A stretch of 64,000 nucleotides of DNA from Actinostola sp. cb2023 (taxonomy: Eukaryota; Cnidaria; Anthozoa; Actiniaria; Actinostolidae): contig JAUJYZ010001549.1 in NCBI GenBank assembly GCA_033675265.1, positions 369,501-433,500 on the forward strand. The letters are read 5' to 3'. Position 1 is the first letter of the stretch, and each line of letters begins with the position of its first letter. The position numbers and the translations under genes were made by a program. Below are positions 61,985 to 64,000 of the stretch, piece after piece. A model generated the notes under the pieces. The model had not been told where the DNA came from. It saw nothing but the letters and a program-made list of their open reading frames with translations, and searched no databases.

Positions 61985-64000
61985 CCTGTGGGAGAGGGAG
62001 GTAAGGCTACCAGTGGGAGAGAGAGGTAAGGCTAAAAAGGCATTTTATTATCATGGATGTATAGTTTTTAATAGGAACTTGTAAATATTTACTCATTCAT
62101 TATATAGTTATAATTATATACGCTTGAGCGATTTTATTTAACCCGTGGATACTTTTTGTTTCTTTGTTTCGTGACTGTTCTCCGACTAGCTTATACTTTT
62201 CCACGGGTTGAATAAAGACGCTCTACCCTTATAGTATTTATCATAGTATGATATTTTTGTTATTTTCTATTTTTATTCTTATCTTTTAACATAGTATTTA
62301 TTTAGTTTTAGTATTTATTTATTAGTGTATTTTATTTTAGGGCCTCTATTGAAAACAGTTTTTTACAGCTTTGTAAATAGTGATTGAGCTACCCTGTGTA
62401 CATACTATCTATCTATCTAGGCTACCAGTGGGAGAGGGGGGTAAGGCTACCAGTGGGAGAGGGGGGTAAGGCTACCAGTGGGAAGGGGTAAGGCTACCAG
62501 TGGGAGAGGGGGGTAAGGCTACCAGTGGGAGAGGGTAAGGCTACCAGTGGGGCTACTACCAGTGGGAGAGGGGGTAAGGCTACCAGTGGGAGAGGGGGGT
62601 AAGGCTACCAGTGGGAGAGGGAGGTAAGGCTACCAGTGGGAGAGGGAGGTAAGGCTACCAGTGGGAGAGGGAGGTAAGGCTACCAGTGGGAGAGGGGGGT
62701 AAGGCTACCAGTGGGAGAGGGAGGTAAGGCTACCAGTGGGAGAGGGAGGTAAGGTACCAGGGGGAGAGGGGAGGTAAGGCTACCAGTGGGAGAGGGAGGT
62801 AAGGCTACCAGTGGGAGAGGGAGGTAAGGCTACCAGTGGGAGAGGGAGGTAAGGCTACCAGTGGGAGAGGGAGGTAAGGCTACCAGTGGGAGAGGGAGGT
62901 AAGGCTACCAGTGGGAGAGGGAGGTAAGGCTACCAGTGGGAGAGGGGGGTAAGGCTACCAGTGGGAGAGGGAGGTAAGGCTACCAGTGGGAGAGGGAGGG
63001 GTAAGGCTACCAGTGGGAGAGGGGGGTAAGGCTACCAGTGGGAGAGGGAGGTAAGGCTACCAGTGGGAGAGGGGGGTAAGGCTACCAGTGGGAGAGGGAG
63101 GTAAGGCTACCAGTGGGAGAGGGGGGTAAGGCTACCAGTGGGAGAGGGGGGTAAGGCTACCAGTGGGAGAGGGAGGTAAGGCTACCAGTGGGAGAGTGGG
63201 GGGGTAAGGCTACCAGTGGGAGAGGGGGGTAAGGCTACCAGTGGGAGAGGGGGGTAAGGCTACCAGTGGGAGAGGGAGGTAAGGCTACCAGTGGGAGAGG
63301 GGGGTAAGGCTACCAGTGGGAGAGGGGGGTAAGGCTACCAGTGGGAGAGGGGGTAAGGCTACCAGTGGGAGAGGGAGGTAAGGCTACCAGTGGGAGAGGG
63401 GGGTAAGGCTACCAGTGGGAGAGGGGGGTAAGGCTACCAGTGGGAGAGGGAGGTAAGGCTACCAGTGGGAGAGGGGGGTAAGGCTACCAGTGGGAGAGGG
63501 GGGTAAGGCTACCAGTGGGAGAGGGAGGTAAGGCTACCAGTGGGAGAGGGGGTAAGGCTACCAGTGGGAGAGGGAGGTAAGGCTACCAGTGGGAGAGGGA
63601 GGTAAGGCTACCAGTGGGAGAGGGAGGTAAGGCTACCAGTGGGAGAGGGAGGTAAGGCTACCAGTGGGAGAGGGAGGTAAGGCTACCAGTGGGAGAGGGG
63701 GGTAAGGCTACCAGTGGGAGAGGGGAGGTAAGGCTACCAGTGGGAGAGGGAGGTAAGGCTACCAGTGGGAGAGGGAGGTAAGGCTACCAGTGGGAGAGGG
63801 AGGTAAGGCTACCAGTGGGAGAGGGGGGTAAGGCTACCAGTGGGAGAGGGGGGTAAGGCTACCAGTGGGAGAGGGGGGTAAGGCTACCAGTGGGAGAGGG
63901 GGGTAAGGCTACCAGTGGGAGAGGGAGGTAAGGCTACCAGTGGGAGAGGGGGTAAGGGTAAGGGGGTAAGGCTACCAGTGGGAGAGGGGGGTAAGGCTAC
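61985..64000. repeat. 25-bp G-rich satellite, about 60 copies, running off the window
   Basis: Unit GGCTACCAGTGGGAGAGGGA followed by GGTAA. It begins directly at the end of the 35-bp array, is interrupted by the LINE-like insert 62032-62417, and continues to the window edge. The two units share CTACC.GTGGGAG, so one derives from the other. Many copies contain GAGGTAAGG, a consensus 5' splice site on the gene's strand. Confidence 0.97.
62032..62417 (+). mobile_element. AT-rich LINE/SINE-like 3' fragment inserted in the 25-bp array
   Basis: A 385-bp AT-rich segment interrupts the G-rich array and ends in a short (CTAT)n tail. The phrase GGGCCTCTATTGAAAACAG and the simple tail resemble 3' UTRs of invertebrate LINEs. 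AGGCTA occurs at both junctions and may be a target-site duplication. No reading frame supports it, so the class is inferred. Confidence 0.5.

Noticed and set aside
59372..62084. Very long plus-strand frames (562, 877, 433 and 296 codons) of WEWGRQKS and GSGGDKKV repeats
   Set aside because: They are readings of a 35-bp tandem array in overlapping frames; the period is not a multiple of 3, and no frame has unique coding sequence.

Overview
This is a eukaryotic, metazoan-type window, probably from a marine or aquatic invertebrate such as a sponge or cnidarian; the exact lineage cannot be settled from sequence alone. Evidence for this is multi-exon genes with GT-AG introns, animal-specific families (ETS factor with a Pointed domain, ELOVL4-like elongases), Tc1 and LINE debris, and very many fold-back elements, minisatellites and microsatellites. 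No gene is bacterial, and no rRNA, tRNA or CRISPR locus was seen. Most long reading frames are translations of tandem repeats. The real genes are built from short exons, several too short to stand out as ORFs, which I joined by splice sites and matching phases.

Layout. (1) 0.9-7.1 kb, minus: ELOVL4-like elongase A, 8 coding exons including a 9-nt microexon. (2) 9.2-13.4 kb, plus: ELOVL4-like elongase B, 7 coding exons with matching intron positions. A and B are head to head around a 2.1-kb shared upstream region. (3) 13.4-17.0 kb: repeats and nested fold-back elements. (4) 17.0-30.8 kb, minus: an 837-residue ETS transcription factor with an N-terminal Pointed/SAM domain and a C-terminal ETS domain, in 10 coding exons whose nine introns are all phase 1. 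(5) 30.8-42 kb: a long stretch with no gene I can support, holding a 122-128-bp satellite, fold-backs and microsatellites. (6) 42.0-45.2 kb, minus: a tentative multi-exon gene for a small single-pass membrane protein. (7) 46.1-58.9 kb, plus: nine exons (at least 741 codons, 3' end outside the window) of an acidic, low-complexity protein I do not recognise. Its introns hold a LINE 3' fragment, a gutted Tc1-type transposon and large satellites. (8) 58.9-64.0 kb: two related G-rich arrays (35-bp then 25-bp units) broken by a 442-bp inverted-repeat transposon and a LINE-like insertion.

The two elongases would act together in the endoplasmic reticulum in very-long-chain fatty acid elongation. There is no sequence evidence that the ETS gene or the unknown gene is linked to them functionally. 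The most interesting points are the microexon and mirrored structure of the elongase pair, the all-phase-1 ETS gene with an in-frame intron that could give an isoform lacking the DNA-binding domain, and satellites that multiply a 5' splice-site sequence inside introns.
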